The notes below the pieces were generated by a model. It was given only the letters and a program-made list of their open reading frames with translations. It did not search any database and was not told the origin of the DNA. The position numbers were made by a program, and so were the translations under genes. From the NCBI RefSeq assembly GCF_017916475.1, contig NZ_JAFMTB010000001.1:1764043-1828042 (forward strand): a stretch of DNA of 64,000 bases, written 5' to 3'. The DNA comes from Patulibacter sp. SYSU D01012. GTDB lineage: Bacteria; Actinomycetota; Thermoleophilia; Solirubrobacterales; Solirubrobacteraceae. Shown piece after piece: positions 8,731 to 17,245 of the stretch; the first letter of the stretch is position 1, and every line of letters begins with the position of its first letter.

Positions 8731-9488
8731 GCGGCGGGCGTCCGCGACAGTCCCGGCCCGCCGCCGGCCGCGCGCCGACGGCGCCGCGCCGCGCCGCCGC
8801 CTCGCGCGCCGCCCGGCCCGCCCCGCCGCGTGGCAGCGGTGCGGCCGGCCCGCCGCGCCCCCGTCCGGCGGCGCGGCGCGACGCCGCGGCCCGCCGCCGC
8901 GCGGGGCGTCGCCGCCTCGGCGTGCTGCTCGTGGCGATCGTCGGCATCGCCGTCCTGGCCTGGGCGGTCGCCGGCACGCACGTGCGCGACGCCGTGGACG
9001 AGATCCGGCTGCCGCTCAAGCACGAGGACGTCATCCGCCAGCAGGCGCGCGAGAAGGACCTGGACCCCGCGCTGATCGCGGCGATCATCTACGCCGAGTC
9101 GCGCTTCCGCGACAACCAGGAGTCGGCGGCCGGGGCGATGGGGCTGATGCAGGTCACGCCGGACACGGCGCGCGACGTCGCCCGCCAGTCCGGCGCCAAC
9201 ACCTTCGCGATCGGCGACCTGCACACCGCCGACGTGAACATCCGCTACGGCACCTGGCGGCTGCGCGACATGCTGCGCCGGTTCGACGGGAACACGATCC
9301 TGGCGGTCGCCGGGTACAACGCCGGCCCCGAGAACGCGAAGCGCTGGCAGGCCGCGGCCGCCGCCGCGGGCCACGCGGTGCGGGTCCGGGACATCACGTT
9401 CCCCGAGACGCGCAACTACGTGCAGAAGGTCCTGGACGCGCGGCGGGACTACCGCCGCACGTACCCGCGGGAGCTGGGGCTGGGATGA
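8727..9488 (+). CDS. Membrane-anchored lytic transglycosylase (SLT domain)
   Basis: A 253-residue protein. I place the start at the GTG overlapping the coaE stop because the frame then gives a basic Arg/Ala/Pro-rich cytoplasmic segment (1-60) followed by one transmembrane helix (LGVLLVAIVGIAVLAWAV). The extracytoplasmic SLT/goose-lysozyme domain has YAESRFRDNQESAAGAMGLMQ with catalytic Glu about 124, then NIRYGTWRLRDML and AVAGYNAGP. It should cleave the MurNAc-GlcNAc bond to give 1,6-anhydro ends. It is coupled to coaE upstream and to the GNAT gene downstream (ATGA). Confidence 0.88.
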   Translation: MSGGRPRQSRPAAGRAPTAPRRAAASRAARPAPPRGSGAAGPPRPRPAARRDAAARRRAGRRRLGVLLVAIVGIAVLAWAVAGTHVRDAVDEIRLPLKHEDVIRQQAREKDLDPALIAAIIYAESRFRDNQESAAGAMGLMQVTPDTARDVARQSGANTFAIGDLHTADVNIRYGTWRLRDMLRRFDGNTILAVAGYNAGPENAKRWQAAAAAAGHAVRVRDITFPETRNYVQKVLDARRDYRRTYPRELGLG

Positions 9489-10105
9489 GCGCCCGTCCCG
9501 CGACCGACGACGGCGTGCCGCCCGCCACCGACGGCGCCGGCGTCGCCGAGCAGCGGCCCGCCTTCGGAGCGGCGCGCGTCGAGCGGGTGGCGCGCGTCGA
9601 CGGCCCCCTGCGCGCCCGGCTGCTCCGGATCTGGACCGACGTCTCGAACGCGGGCGGCTGGGTCGGCTTCGTGCCCCCGGTGGCCGAGGCCGAGATCGCC
9701 CCGGTGCTCGACGCGGCGCTCGCCCGCGTGCACGCCGGGCGGGACTGGCTCGCGGTCGTCCGCACCGGCGCGCCGGACCGGCCGGCGCCCGACGACGTCG
9801 CCGGGTTCGCGTTCGTCGCCAACAACGACCGCCTGCTCTCGGAGCACTGGCGCTGGGTGCTGCGCGTGCAGGTGCACCCCGAGCACCAGGGCGCGCGGCT
9901 GGGCGCCGTGCTCCTCGACGGCATCGCCGACATGGCGGCCGACGACGGGCTCGAGATGCTGCTGCTGACCGTGCGCGGGGGCGAGGGGCTCGAGGCGTTC
10001 TACGGCCGCGCCGGCTACCGCGAGGTCGCGCGGATCCCGCGGGCGATCCGGGTCGCGCCGGACGACTACCGGGACCAGGTCCACCTGGCGCACCACCTGC
10101 GCTGA
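9485..10105 (+). CDS. GNAT family N-acetyltransferase
   Basis: A 206-residue protein whose ATG overlaps the transglycosylase TGA (ATGA). After a 35-residue Ala/Pro-rich leader comes a GNAT fold: [17 protein letters not shown], the strand [12 protein letters not shown], the acetyl-CoA motif [20 protein letters not shown] (about 122-140) and the terminal [16 protein letters not shown]. The acceptor is unknown. It forms the third gene of the coaE operon, but no functional link to CoA synthesis is evident beyond using acetyl-CoA. Confidence 0.85.
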   Translation: MSARPATDDGVPPATDGAGVAEQRPAFGAARVERVARVDGPLRARLLRIWTDVSNAGGWVGFVPPVAEAEIAPVLDAALARVHAGRDWLAVVRTGAPDRPAPDDVAGFAFVANNDRLLSEHWRWVLRVQVHPEHQGARLGAVLLDGIADMAADDGLEMLLLTVRGGEGLEAFYGRAGYREVARIPRAIRVAPDDYRDQVHLAHHLR

Positions 10106-10136
10106 GCCGGTCGCCGGGCCGGCGGCCGGCGAGCCG

Positions 10137-10892
10137 TCAGGCGTCGTCGCGGCGCACGGCCGTGACCAGGCGCGCCGGCGGCATGAGCGACCACCAGCGG
10201 CCCGAGCGCCGCACGTCGTCGAACCCGTGCGCCCGCAGGTCGCGAACGAGCTGCCCGGTGGCGGCCGGCTCGAGCAGCGCGACGCGCCCGCCCGGCCGGA
10301 CCACGCGCTCCAGCTGCTCGACGGCCTCCGTCCGCGCGACCGCCGAGGGCAGCAGCGAGAGGACGTCGCGCGAGACCGCCAGGTCGACGGACGCGTCGGC
10401 GACGGGCAGCTCGCGGACCGTGCCCGTGCGCAGCGCCACGCCGCGGACGCCGGCCGACGCGAGCGTCTTCTTCGCCAGCGCCTTGCCCGTCGGCTGCAGC
10501 TGCGACTCCACCCACGCGTCGACGCCGGTGACCGAGCCGCCGGGCAGCCGGACGGCCAGGCCGGCGCACAGCAGCCCCGCGCCGCAGCCCAGGTCGAGGG
10601 CGTCCTCGTCGCCGCGCAGGTCCAGGCCGTTCAGCAGCCGGTCGGTCGCGGCGATCTTCGTGTGCTTCGACGTGCGGAACATCCCGGCGGCGACGACGAG
10701 CGCGGTCAGGCAGGCGAGGAGCAGCGCCAGGACGACGAGCCCGCGGGCGCCGAGGAAGGCGCCCGGCACGACGATCACGCCCACGAGGGTGGCCACGCCG
10801 AGGCCCATGCCGATGCCGGCCATGCGCCGCGCCTGCGCCGGACGGTCCAGCGCGTAGGGGAAGTTCGGGTCGATCTCCGGCGTGCTGGCCAT
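10137..10892 (-). CDS. Membrane-associated class I SAM methyltransferase
   Basis: A 251-residue protein with two adjacent transmembrane helices near the N-terminus (about 27-70: [39 protein letters not shown]). These are followed by a SAM-binding Rossmann domain with motif [17 protein letters not shown] (about 97-112), an acidic motif II GVDAW, and post-motif [18 protein letters not shown]. The arrangement resembles uncharacterised two-helix methyltransferases; the substrate is unknown. TACCCT lies 9 nt before the ATG. It is convergent with the GNAT gene. Confidence 0.8.
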   Translation of the reverse strand: MASTPEIDPNFPYALDRPAQARRMAGIGMGLGVATLVGVIVVPGAFLGARGLVVLALLLACLTALVVAAGMFRTSKHTKIAATDRLLNGLDLRGDEDALDLGCGAGLLCAGLAVRLPGGSVTGVDAWVESQLQPTGKALAKKTLASAGVRGVALRTGTVRELPVADASVDLAVSRDVLSLLPSAVARTEAVEQLERVVRPGGRVALLEPAATGQLVRDLRAHGFDDVRRSGRWWSLMPPARLVTAVRRDDA

Positions 10893-10901
10893 GCCCGGGG
10901 A

Positions 10902-10907
10902 AGGGTA
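10902..10907 (-). promoter_or_regulatory. -10 box of the methyltransferase gene (leaderless)
   Basis: Minus-strand TACCCT ends 9 nt before the ATG at 10892. Confidence 0.5.
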
Positions 10908-10973
10908 CGGCGGGGCGGGCGGCGGGCGCCGCGCCGTCCCCCGATCGCCGCCCCGGGGCGGCGCGGCGCCGTC

Positions 10974-11386
10974 TCAGCGGGCGGCGCGCTCGCGCGCCGC
11001 CGCGGTGACCGGGGCGAACAGGTTGACGAGGGTGCCGTCCGGGTCGCGCAGCAGCAGCGACCGGTTGCCCCACGGCATCGTCGTCGGCTCGGCCACGACC
11101 GCCGGGTCCTCCCCGGCGGGGACGGACGCCAGGGGTCGCGGTACGCGGCGTCCACGTCGTCGACGCGGAACTCCAGGATCACGGAGGCGTTCTCGCCGGC
11201 CCTCGCGGCGCCGGGGGCGAAGAGCGGCACCGTGCGCGTGCCGGCGATCGCCAGCGTGGCGCCGCCCGCGCGCAGCTCGGCGAAGTCCGGGGTGGACCAG
11301 TCGGCGTCGGCGGCGAGCAGGCGCTCGTACCAGGCGACGAGACGGGCGACGTCGTCGGTGATGATGCGGATCGAGGTGAACTCCAC
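10974..11386 (-). pseudogene. Frameshifted VOC/glyoxalase-family protein
   Basis: From the GTG at 11386 (GGAG upstream) the frame encodes a VOC N-terminal half: [24 protein letters not shown] through [16 protein letters not shown]. It then loses similarity at about 11131-11136. Shifting by one base there restores [31 protein letters not shown] and a stop at 10974. The total of 413 nt is one base short of 138 codons, so a single-base deletion next to a G4 run explains it. It is either a recent pseudogene or a sequencing error. The family includes glyoxalase I-like metal enzymes and antibiotic-binding proteins; the intact protein would be 137 residues. Confidence 0.8.
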
Positions 11387-11507
11387 GGGGGCTCCGGGGT
11401 CGGGGGCGGGTCGGCCGGCGACGCTAGGCCGCACTGCGGTCACCGCCCGACCGCTTTCGGCGCGACGCTGCGGCCATGCCGCGCCCGTCGCCCTCCTCCG
11501 AGCACGC

Positions 11508-11519
11508 GAACGCCTGTTC
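11508..11519. promoter_or_regulatory. LexA SOS box of uvrB
   Basis: GAAC-GCCT-GTTC, flanked by C and G, is a perfect match to the Gram-positive/actinobacterial LexA site GAAC-N4-GTTC. It lies 19 bp upstream of the uvrB -10 box, so it covers the -35 position. Confidence 0.75.
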
Positions 11520-11538
11520 GTCCGACCCGTCCGCGCGG

Positions 11539-11544
11539 TACGCT
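11539..11544 (+). promoter_or_regulatory. -10 box of uvrB (leaderless)
   Basis: TACGCT ends 8 nt before the ATG at 11553. Confidence 0.6.
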
Positions 11545-11552
11545 GGAACGTG

Positions 11553-13592
11553 ATGCCAGAGTTCCGTCTCGCGCAGGGCTGGACGCCGAAGGCCGACCAG
11601 CCCAAGGCCATCGACGAGATCGTCGAGAGCGTCCGCGCCGGCGCGCCCTTCACCACGCTGCTCGGCGCCACCGGCACGGGCAAGACCATGACGATGGCCT
11701 CGACGATCGAGCGCCTGCAGCGGCCCGCGCTCGTCATGGCCCACAACAAGACGCTCGCCGCGCAGCTCTGCAACGAGTTCCGCACGTTCTTCCCGCAGAA
11801 CGCCGTCGAGTACTTCGTCTCGTACTACGACTACTACCAGCCCGAGGCGTACGTCCCCTCGAAGGACCTGTACATCGAGAAGGACTCGGCGATCAACGAG
11901 GAGATCGACCGCCTGCGGCACGCCGCGACGGCGGCGCTGTTCGCCCGGCGCGACGTCATCATCGTCGCCTCGGTCTCCGCGATCTACGGCCTCGGCTCGC
12001 CGGACACCTACGACCGCAACCTCGTGGTGCTGCGCCGCGGGGACGAGGTCGACCGCGACGCGCTGCTGTCGAAGCTCGTCCACATCCAGTACCAGCGCAA
12101 CGACACCGCGCTGCAGCGCGGCACGTTCCGCGCCCGCGGGGAGACGATCGAGATCTTCCCGGCCTACGCCGAGACGGCGTACCGCGTGACGCTGTTCGGC
12201 GACGAGGTGGAGCGCCTGCAGCACGTCGACACGATGACCGGCGAGCTGCTCGAGGACGACCTGGAGCACGTCGCGATCTGGCCCGCGTCGCACTACACGA
12301 CGCCCGAGGGGCAGATGGAGCGCGTGACCGCCGAGATCGAGCGCGAGCTCGAGGAGCGGGTGAAGGAGCTCGAGTCGCAGGGCAAGGAGCTCGAGAGCCA
12401 CCGCCTGCAGCAGCGCACGCGCTACGACATCGAGATGCTGCGCGAGATGGGGTTCTGCAACGGCATCGAGAACTACTCGCAGATCATGGACGGCCGTACG
12501 GCCGGCGAGCGCCCGTACTGCCTGCTGGACTACTTCCCCGAGGACTTCGTCTGCTTCCTGGACGAGTCGCACCAGACGGTGCCGCAGATCGGCGCGATGT
12601 ACGAGGGCGACCGCTCGCGCAAGCAGACCCTCGTGGACTACGGCTTCCGCCTGCCCAGCGCGCTGGGCAACCGCCCGCAGACGTTCGACGAGTTCCTCTC
12701 GATCACGCCGCAGACCGTCTTCGTCTCGGCCACGCCGGGCAAGTTCGAGGAGGCGCGGTCCGAGCGCGTCGTCGAGCAGATCGTCCGCCCGACCGGCATC
12801 GTCGACCCCGAGATCGACGTCCGCCCGTCCATGGGTCAGGCCGACGACCTGATGAACGAGATCCGCCGCCGCGTGGACCGCAACGAGCGCACGCTCGTCA
12901 CCACGCTGACGAAGAAGATGGCGGAGGACCTGACGACCTACCTGCTCGAGAACGGGTTCAAGGTCCGCTACCTGCACTCCGACGTCGACACGCTCGAGCG
13001 GATCCAGATCATCCGCGAGCTGCGGCTGGGCGAGTTCGACGCGCTCGTCGGCGTCAACCTGCTGCGTGAGGGCCTGGACCTGCCCGAGGTGTCGCTCGTG
13101 GCGATCCTCGACGCCGACAAGGAGGGCTTCCTCCGCGGCGCCACGTCGCTCATCCAGACGATCGGCCGCGCCGCCCGCCACGTCGAGGGCCGGGTCATCA
13201 TGTACGCCGACAAGCGGTCGGCGGCGATGGACGTGGCGATCTCCGAGACGGAGCGCCGTCGCGCGATCCAGCTGCAGTACAACGAGGACAACGGGATCTC
13301 GCCGCAGGCGATCAGCAAGGGCGTCTCCGACATCGGCGAGTTCCTGCAGGGCGAGTCGAAGCTGCCGAAGGGCAAGCGCCGCCGCGCGAAGCAGGAGGCG
13401 ACCGACAAGCTCACCGTCGAGGAGCTCAACACGCGCTTCGTGAAGCTCGAGGAGGAGATGCTCGCCGCGGCCGAGGAGCTGCGGTTCGAGCACGCCGCCG
13501 CGCTGCGCGACGAGCTGCGCGAGCTGCGGCAGGAGATCGAGCGCCGCGAGGCGGGCGCCGCCACGGCGACGCCCACGGACGCGGCGGCGTAG
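11553..13592 (+). CDS. uvrB: Excinuclease ABC subunit B
   Basis: UvrB is the damage-verifying helicase-like subunit of nucleotide excision repair, loaded by UvrA and then binding UvrC. The 679-residue product has Walker A GATGTGKT (38-45), the tyrosine-rich beta-hairpin [12 protein letters not shown] (about 92-103) that is inserted between DNA strands, the DExx-like FLDESHQT, helicase motif [12 protein letters not shown], and a C-terminal UVR motif ([23 protein letters not shown]). The start is set by the -10 box and the conserved [10 protein letters not shown]. The gene ends 3 bp before the DfsB-like gene. uvrA is 35 kb away with a similar SOS box. Confidence 0.98.
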   Translation: MPEFRLAQGWTPKADQPKAIDEIVESVRAGAPFTTLLGATGTGKTMTMASTIERLQRPALVMAHNKTLAAQLCNEFRTFFPQNAVEYFVSYYDYYQPEAYVPSKDLYIEKDSAINEEIDRLRHAATAALFARRDVIIVASVSAIYGLGSPDTYDRNLVVLRRGDEVDRDALLSKLVHIQYQRNDTALQRGTFRARGETIEIFPAYAETAYRVTLFGDEVERLQHVDTMTGELLEDDLEHVAIWPASHYTTPEGQMERVTAEIERELEERVKELESQGKELESHRLQQRTRYDIEMLREMGFCNGIENYSQIMDGRTAGERPYCLLDYFPEDFVCFLDESHQTVPQIGAMYEGDRSRKQTLVDYGFRLPSALGNRPQTFDEFLSITPQTVFVSATPGKFEEARSERVVEQIVRPTGIVDPEIDVRPSMGQADDLMNEIRRRVDRNERTLVTTLTKKMAEDLTTYLLENGFKVRYLHSDVDTLERIQIIRELRLGEFDALVGVNLLREGLDLPEVSLVAILDADKEGFLRGATSLIQTIGRAARHVEGRVIMYADKRSAAMDVAISETERRRAIQLQYNEDNGISPQAISKGVSDIGEFLQGESKLPKGKRRRAKQEATDKLTVEELNTRFVKLEEEMLAAAEELRFEHAAALRDELRELRQEIERREAGAATATPTDAAA

Positions 13593-13595
13593 GCC

Positions 13596-14150
13596 GTGAC
13601 GCCGCCCGCCACGCTCGCCGAGCTGGAGCGGGACGTCGAGCGGGCGCTCGGCCGGCTCGAGGCCGAGCTGGACGCCGTCGCGGACGCCGGTCAGGACGAC
13701 CTGCCCTGCGTCGACGGGTGGACGGTCCACGACGTCGCCGCCGTGCGCACGGCGTGGGCCGAGATGACGCGCGACTGGATCGCCGCCGGGCGCCGCGGGG
13801 AGGCCCCGCCGACGCCCGCCGCCGGCTACGGCTGGAACCAGACCCCGGCGCTGAACGCGGCGATCGTGACGCGCGAGGCCGCCACGCCGCTCGACGAGCT
13901 ACGGCGGCGCCTGCGGGCGGCGACCGCCGCGTGTCTGGCCCACGCCCGGGACCTCGACGGCCCTGACCTGCTGGAGCCCCGCCGGTTCGCCTGGACGCGG
14001 ACGTGGCCGGTGCTGCGGTGGATCCACGCCAACACGACCGCGCAGCAGGAGAAGGCGCGCACGCTGATCCGGCGCGCCCGCCGGGCGGCGGCCGCCGGCC
14101 CGCCGACGCCCGAGCACCGGGAGGGTGGCGCCGCGCCGCTCGCGCCGTGA
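13596..14150 (+). CDS. ClbS/DfsB-family four-helix-bundle protein
   Basis: A 184-residue protein starting at a GTG 3 bp after uvrB, so it is probably co-transcribed and SOS-inducible. The sequence VDGWTVHDVAAVRTAWAEM and YGWNQTPALNAAI matches the DinB-like ClbS/DfsB family. ClbS in E. coli protects DNA from colibactin, and other DinB-superfamily members are thiol transferases with a metal His triad; the His ligands are not obvious here. Its position behind uvrB fits a protective role against genotoxins, but this is inference. The tail after residue 165 is Ala/Pro-rich. Confidence 0.7.
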   Translation: MTPPATLAELERDVERALGRLEAELDAVADAGQDDLPCVDGWTVHDVAAVRTAWAEMTRDWIAAGRRGEAPPTPAAGYGWNQTPALNAAIVTREAATPLDELRRRLRAATAACLAHARDLDGPDLLEPRRFAWTRTWPVLRWIHANTTAQQEKARTLIRRARRAAAAGPPTPEHREGGAAPLAP

Positions 14151-14190
14151 CCATCCCGTGAAGGCCCTTGGCGGACGCAAGCATGCGGCG

Positions 14191-14196
14191 TAGCGT
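14191..14196 (+). promoter_or_regulatory. -10 box of the Pit permease gene (leaderless)
   Basis: TAGCGT ends 8 nt before the ATG at 14205. Confidence 0.55.
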
Positions 14197-14204
14197 CCGC
14201 CCGC

Positions 14205-15383
14205 ATGGGCTCCGACGTCCTCCTCGCCGTCGTCATCGCGGCCGCGGTCTCGTTCGACTTCACGAACGGGTTCCACGACACGGCGAACGCGATGGCCACC
14301 TCGATCGCGACGCGGGCGCTGTCGCCGCGCGCGGCGGTGCTGCTGTCGGCGGCGCTCAACTTCGTCGGCGCCTTCGTGTCGGTGAAGGTGGCGACGACGA
14401 TCGCCGAGGGCATCGTCGACAACACGGTGATCGCCGGTGACGCCGGGCTGGCGCTGCTCTTCGCCGCGCTCGCCGGGGCGATGCTGTGGAACCTCGTCAC
14501 GTGGGCGCTCTCCCTGCCGTCCAGCTCGAGCCACGCGCTCATCGGCGGCATCGTCGGCGCGGTCCTGATCGCGCACGGCACCGGCGCGATCAAGGGGGAG
14601 GGGCTGATCGAGAAGGTGCTCCTGCCGGCCGTCCTGGCGCCGCTGCTGTGCGGCTTCGTCGCCGCGCTCGGCACGTTCGTCGCCTACCGCCTGCGGCCCG
14701 GGGGCCCGACCGCCGAGAGCCGGCGCGCCTACCGCTACGGGCAGCTCGCGTCCGCGTCGCTCGTCTCGCTCGCGCACGGCACGAACGACGCGCAGAAGAC
14801 GATGGGCGTCATCACCCTGGCGCTCGTCGCCCACGGCACGCTCGACGACGCCTCGGCAATCCCGCTCTGGGTGAAGGTCGTCGCGGCGCTCGCGATCGCG
14901 GGCGGCACCGCCATCGGCGGCTGGCGGATCATCCGCACGCTCGGCAAGCGGCTGACCGAGATCGAGGCCCCGCAGGGCTTCGTCGCCGAGTCCTCCAGCA
15001 CGAGCGTCATCCTGGCGTCGTCGTACTTCGGCTACCCGCTCTCCACCACGCACGTCGTGTCCGGCGGCATCCTCGGCGTCGGCATCGGCAAGCGCCTGTC
15101 CGAGGTGCGGTGGGGCCTGTTCGGCACGATGGTCGTCGCCTGGGTCTTCACGATCCCCGCGGCCGGCCTGGTCGCGGCCGCGATCTGGGAGGGCTCCGAG
15201 GCCATCGGCTCCGGCTCGACCGGGTCGGTGATCATGGCGATCCTCTCCGGCGCCGCCGCGCTGACCCTCTTCGTCACCGTCCAGCGGAAGGCGGCGGTCG
15301 AGGCGCACGACACGGTCGGCGACCACGACGACGAGCCCGCCCCTCCGGCCCGCGCGGCCGCCCCGACCCCGAAGGCCGCCTGA
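14205..15383 (+). CDS. pit: Low-affinity inorganic phosphate permease (Pit family)
   Basis: A 392-residue PF01384 transporter that imports metal-phosphate with protons. It shows the internal duplication of the family: the N-terminal signature DFTNGFHDTANAMATSIAT (about 13-31) and its partner LASLVSLAHGTNDAQKTMG (about 182-200). It has about ten hydrophobic helices and ends in a short charged tail. No PhoU-like regulator is adjacent. Instead the next gene starts inside the stop codon (TGATG) and encodes a small membrane protein. Confidence 0.93.
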   Translation: MGSDVLLAVVIAAAVSFDFTNGFHDTANAMATSIATRALSPRAAVLLSAALNFVGAFVSVKVATTIAEGIVDNTVIAGDAGLALLFAALAGAMLWNLVTWALSLPSSSSHALIGGIVGAVLIAHGTGAIKGEGLIEKVLLPAVLAPLLCGFVAALGTFVAYRLRPGGPTAESRRAYRYGQLASASLVSLAHGTNDAQKTMGVITLALVAHGTLDDASAIPLWVKVVAALAIAGGTAIGGWRIIRTLGKRLTEIEAPQGFVAESSSTSVILASSYFGYPLSTTHVVSGGILGVGIGKRLSEVRWGLFGTMVVAWVFTIPAAGLVAAAIWEGSEAIGSGSTGSVIMAILSGAAALTLFVTVQRKAAVEAHDTVGDHDDEPAPPARAAAPTPKAA

Positions 15384-15628
15384 TGCCGCCCGTCGCCACC
15401 GTCGTCGACCTCGACGCCCTCTGGAAGATCGCCCTCGCCGCGCTGTGCGGCGGCGTCGGCGTGACCGCGATCTTCGGGATCGGCGTGTTGCGCGGCGAGG
15501 CGCTGCTCGCCGCCCGCCGCCGCGGCGAGGGCGGCGCCGTCGCGGCGAACGGCCTGGTCGTGGCGGCCTGCGCCGCCGTGTGCGTGGCGGCGATCGTCGC
15601 GGGCGTGCTCGCGATGACGCACAAGTAG
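15383..15628 (+). CDS. Small two-helix membrane protein coupled to Pit
   Basis: An 81-residue product from an ATG overlapping the permease stop (TGATG). It has two predicted transmembrane helices (IALAALCGGVGVTAIFGIGVL at about 16-36, VVAACAAVCVAAIVAGVLAM at about 59-78) joined by a basic Arg-rich loop. The tight coupling suggests a subunit or assembly partner of the phosphate permease. I recognise no named family. Only the overlap, the hydrophobic profile and the absence of a better frame support it. Confidence 0.7.
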   Translation: MPPVATVVDLDALWKIALAALCGGVGVTAIFGIGVLRGEALLAARRRGEGGAVAANGLVVAACAAVCVAAIVAGVLAMTHK

Positions 15629-15733
15629 CGCCGCGTCTGTCGGAACTCCTTGGGTTCCGCTCAGCCTCCTCCGAGGCGCCGCCGCGAGACTCGGTGGCGT
15701 CGCAGCACCACCCCCGCAGGAAGGACCACCGCC

Positions 15734-15907
15734 ATGCCGCAGAACCGTCGTCTCGTCCCGCTCCCGACGCCGCCGCAGCTCGAGGTCATCCACGCCGCCG
15801 ACGACACCGTCCGGGCCGAGCTGATCGCGCTGCCGGTCCCGCGCCGCCCGGCCGGGGCGCCGGACGCCGACGTCCGGGCCGCGGACGCGCCGCTGCCCGC
15901 CGCGTAG
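15734..15907 (+). CDS. Hypothetical 57-residue protein
   Basis: An ATG 7 nt behind a strong Shine-Dalgarno (GGAAGGA) opens a 57-residue frame beginning MPQNRRLVPLPTPPQLE. It has no signal peptide, membrane helix or recognised motif and is Pro/Ala/Asp-rich. The 105 bp upstream contain short inverted repeats (GGAAC/GTTCC at about 15640-15658), so the leader may fold. It ends 38 bp before the aminotransferase ATG. The good ribosome binding site is the main reason to list it. Confidence 0.45.
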   Translation: MPQNRRLVPLPTPPQLEVIHAADDTVRAELIALPVPRRPAGAPDADVRAADAPLPAA

Positions 15908-15933
15908 GCCCGCCCCCGCCCCGGGGCGGCCCG

Positions 15934-15939
15934 TAGGCT
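15934..15939 (+). promoter_or_regulatory. -10 box of the aminotransferase gene (leaderless)
   Basis: TAGGCT ends 6 nt before the ATG at 15946. Confidence 0.55.
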
Positions 15940-15945
15940 GCCCGC

Positions 15946-17124
15946 ATGAGCCACGGGACCGCCGCCCGCCTGCGGGGCTTCGGCACGACGATCTTCGCCG
16001 AGATGACGGCGCTCGCCCAGGCGACGGGGGCGATCAACCTGGGCCAGGGGTTCCCGGACGAGGACGGGCCCGCCGAGGTCGTCGCGGCCGCCGCCGAGGC
16101 CCTGCGCGCCGGGCCCAACCAGTACGCGCCGGCGCGCGGCGTCCCGGCGCTGCGCGAGGCCGTCGCCGCCCACGCGCGCCGCTGGTACGGGCGCGAGCTC
16201 GACCCGGACACGCAGGTCCAGGTGACGGTCGGGGCCACGGAGGGCATCGCCGCGTCGCTGCTGGGGCTCTGCGATCCGGGCGACGGCGTCGTCCTCTTCG
16301 AGCCCTACTACGACTCCTACGCGGCGGGCGTCGCGATGGCGGGGGCCGAGCGACGGGTCGTCACGCTCCGCGCGCCGGACCTGACGTTCGACCCGGCGCA
16401 GCTGCGCGCCGCGGCGGCGGGGGAGGGGCACGGCGGCCGGCCGGCGCGGCTCCTGCTCCTCAACTCGCCGCACAACCCGACCGGCAAGGTCTTCACGCCG
16501 GAGGAGCTGGAGCAGGTCGCCGCGGTGTGCCGGGAGCACGACCTGATCGCGGTCTGCGACGAGGTCTACGAGCACCTGGCGTTCGACCGCGAGCACGTGC
16601 CGCTCGCGACGCTGCCCGGGATGGCCGAGCGCACGCTGACGGTCTCCTCGGCCGGCAAGACGTTCGCGCTGACGGGCTGGAAGGTCGGCTGGGTGACCGG
16701 CCCGCCGGCGCTCGTCACCGCGGTCGCGACCGCCAAGCAGTTCCTGACCTTCTCGGGCCACGGGCCGCTGCAGGAGGCCGTCGCCCGCGCCCTCGCGCTC
16801 GACGACGCGTACTTCGCCGGCGCCCGGGACGCGCTGCGCCGCAAGCGGGACCGCCTCTGCGCCGGCCTGCGCGCCGCCGGCCTGGAGGTGCTGGCACCCG
16901 AGGGCGGCTACTTCGCCACCGCCGACGTCCGCGCGATCGGCGAGGAGGACGGTCGGGCGTTCTGCCGGGCGCTGCCCGAGCGTGCCGGCGTCGTCGCCGT
17001 GCCGACCGCCGTCTTCTACGACGACGAGACCGCCGGCCGCTCCCTCGTGCGCTTCGCGTACTGCAAGCGCGACGAGGTGATCGACGAGGCCGCCCGACGG
17101 CTCGCTGCAACGTCGCGACCTTGA
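15946..17124 (+). CDS. Class I/II PLP-dependent aminotransferase (DapC/YbdL/kynurenine-aminotransferase-like)
   Basis: A 392-residue fold-type I aminotransferase. It shows IFAEMTALAQATGAINLGQGFPD near the N-terminus, NQYAPARGVPALREAVA, LLNSPHNPTGKVF, CDEVYEHLAFD, and the PLP lysine in SSAGKTFALTGWKVGW (Lys 238). This subgroup contains N-succinyldiaminopimelate aminotransferase (lysine synthesis), methionine aminotransferase YbdL and kynurenine aminotransferases, which sequence alone does not separate. The DapC role is common in actinobacterial annotations. It is monocistronic, with its own -10 box. Confidence 0.88.
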   Translation: MSHGTAARLRGFGTTIFAEMTALAQATGAINLGQGFPDEDGPAEVVAAAAEALRAGPNQYAPARGVPALREAVAAHARRWYGRELDPDTQVQVTVGATEGIAASLLGLCDPGDGVVLFEPYYDSYAAGVAMAGAERRVVTLRAPDLTFDPAQLRAAAAGEGHGGRPARLLLLNSPHNPTGKVFTPEELEQVAAVCREHDLIAVCDEVYEHLAFDREHVPLATLPGMAERTLTVSSAGKTFALTGWKVGWVTGPPALVTAVATAKQFLTFSGHGPLQEAVARALALDDAYFAGARDALRRKRDRLCAGLRAAGLEVLAPEGGYFATADVRAIGEEDGRAFCRALPERAGVVAVPTAVFYDDETAGRSLVRFAYCKRDEVIDEAARRLAATSRP

Positions 17125-17245
17125 GCGATGTCCCGGGATCTGGACGTATAGGCTGCGCCGCGCCCGTGCGCGGCGTCCGGCCCCGTCCCCCGGCCGGCGC
17201 CCCGCGACGGGCACGTCCCCCTAGATCCTGCACGGAAGGAACCCG

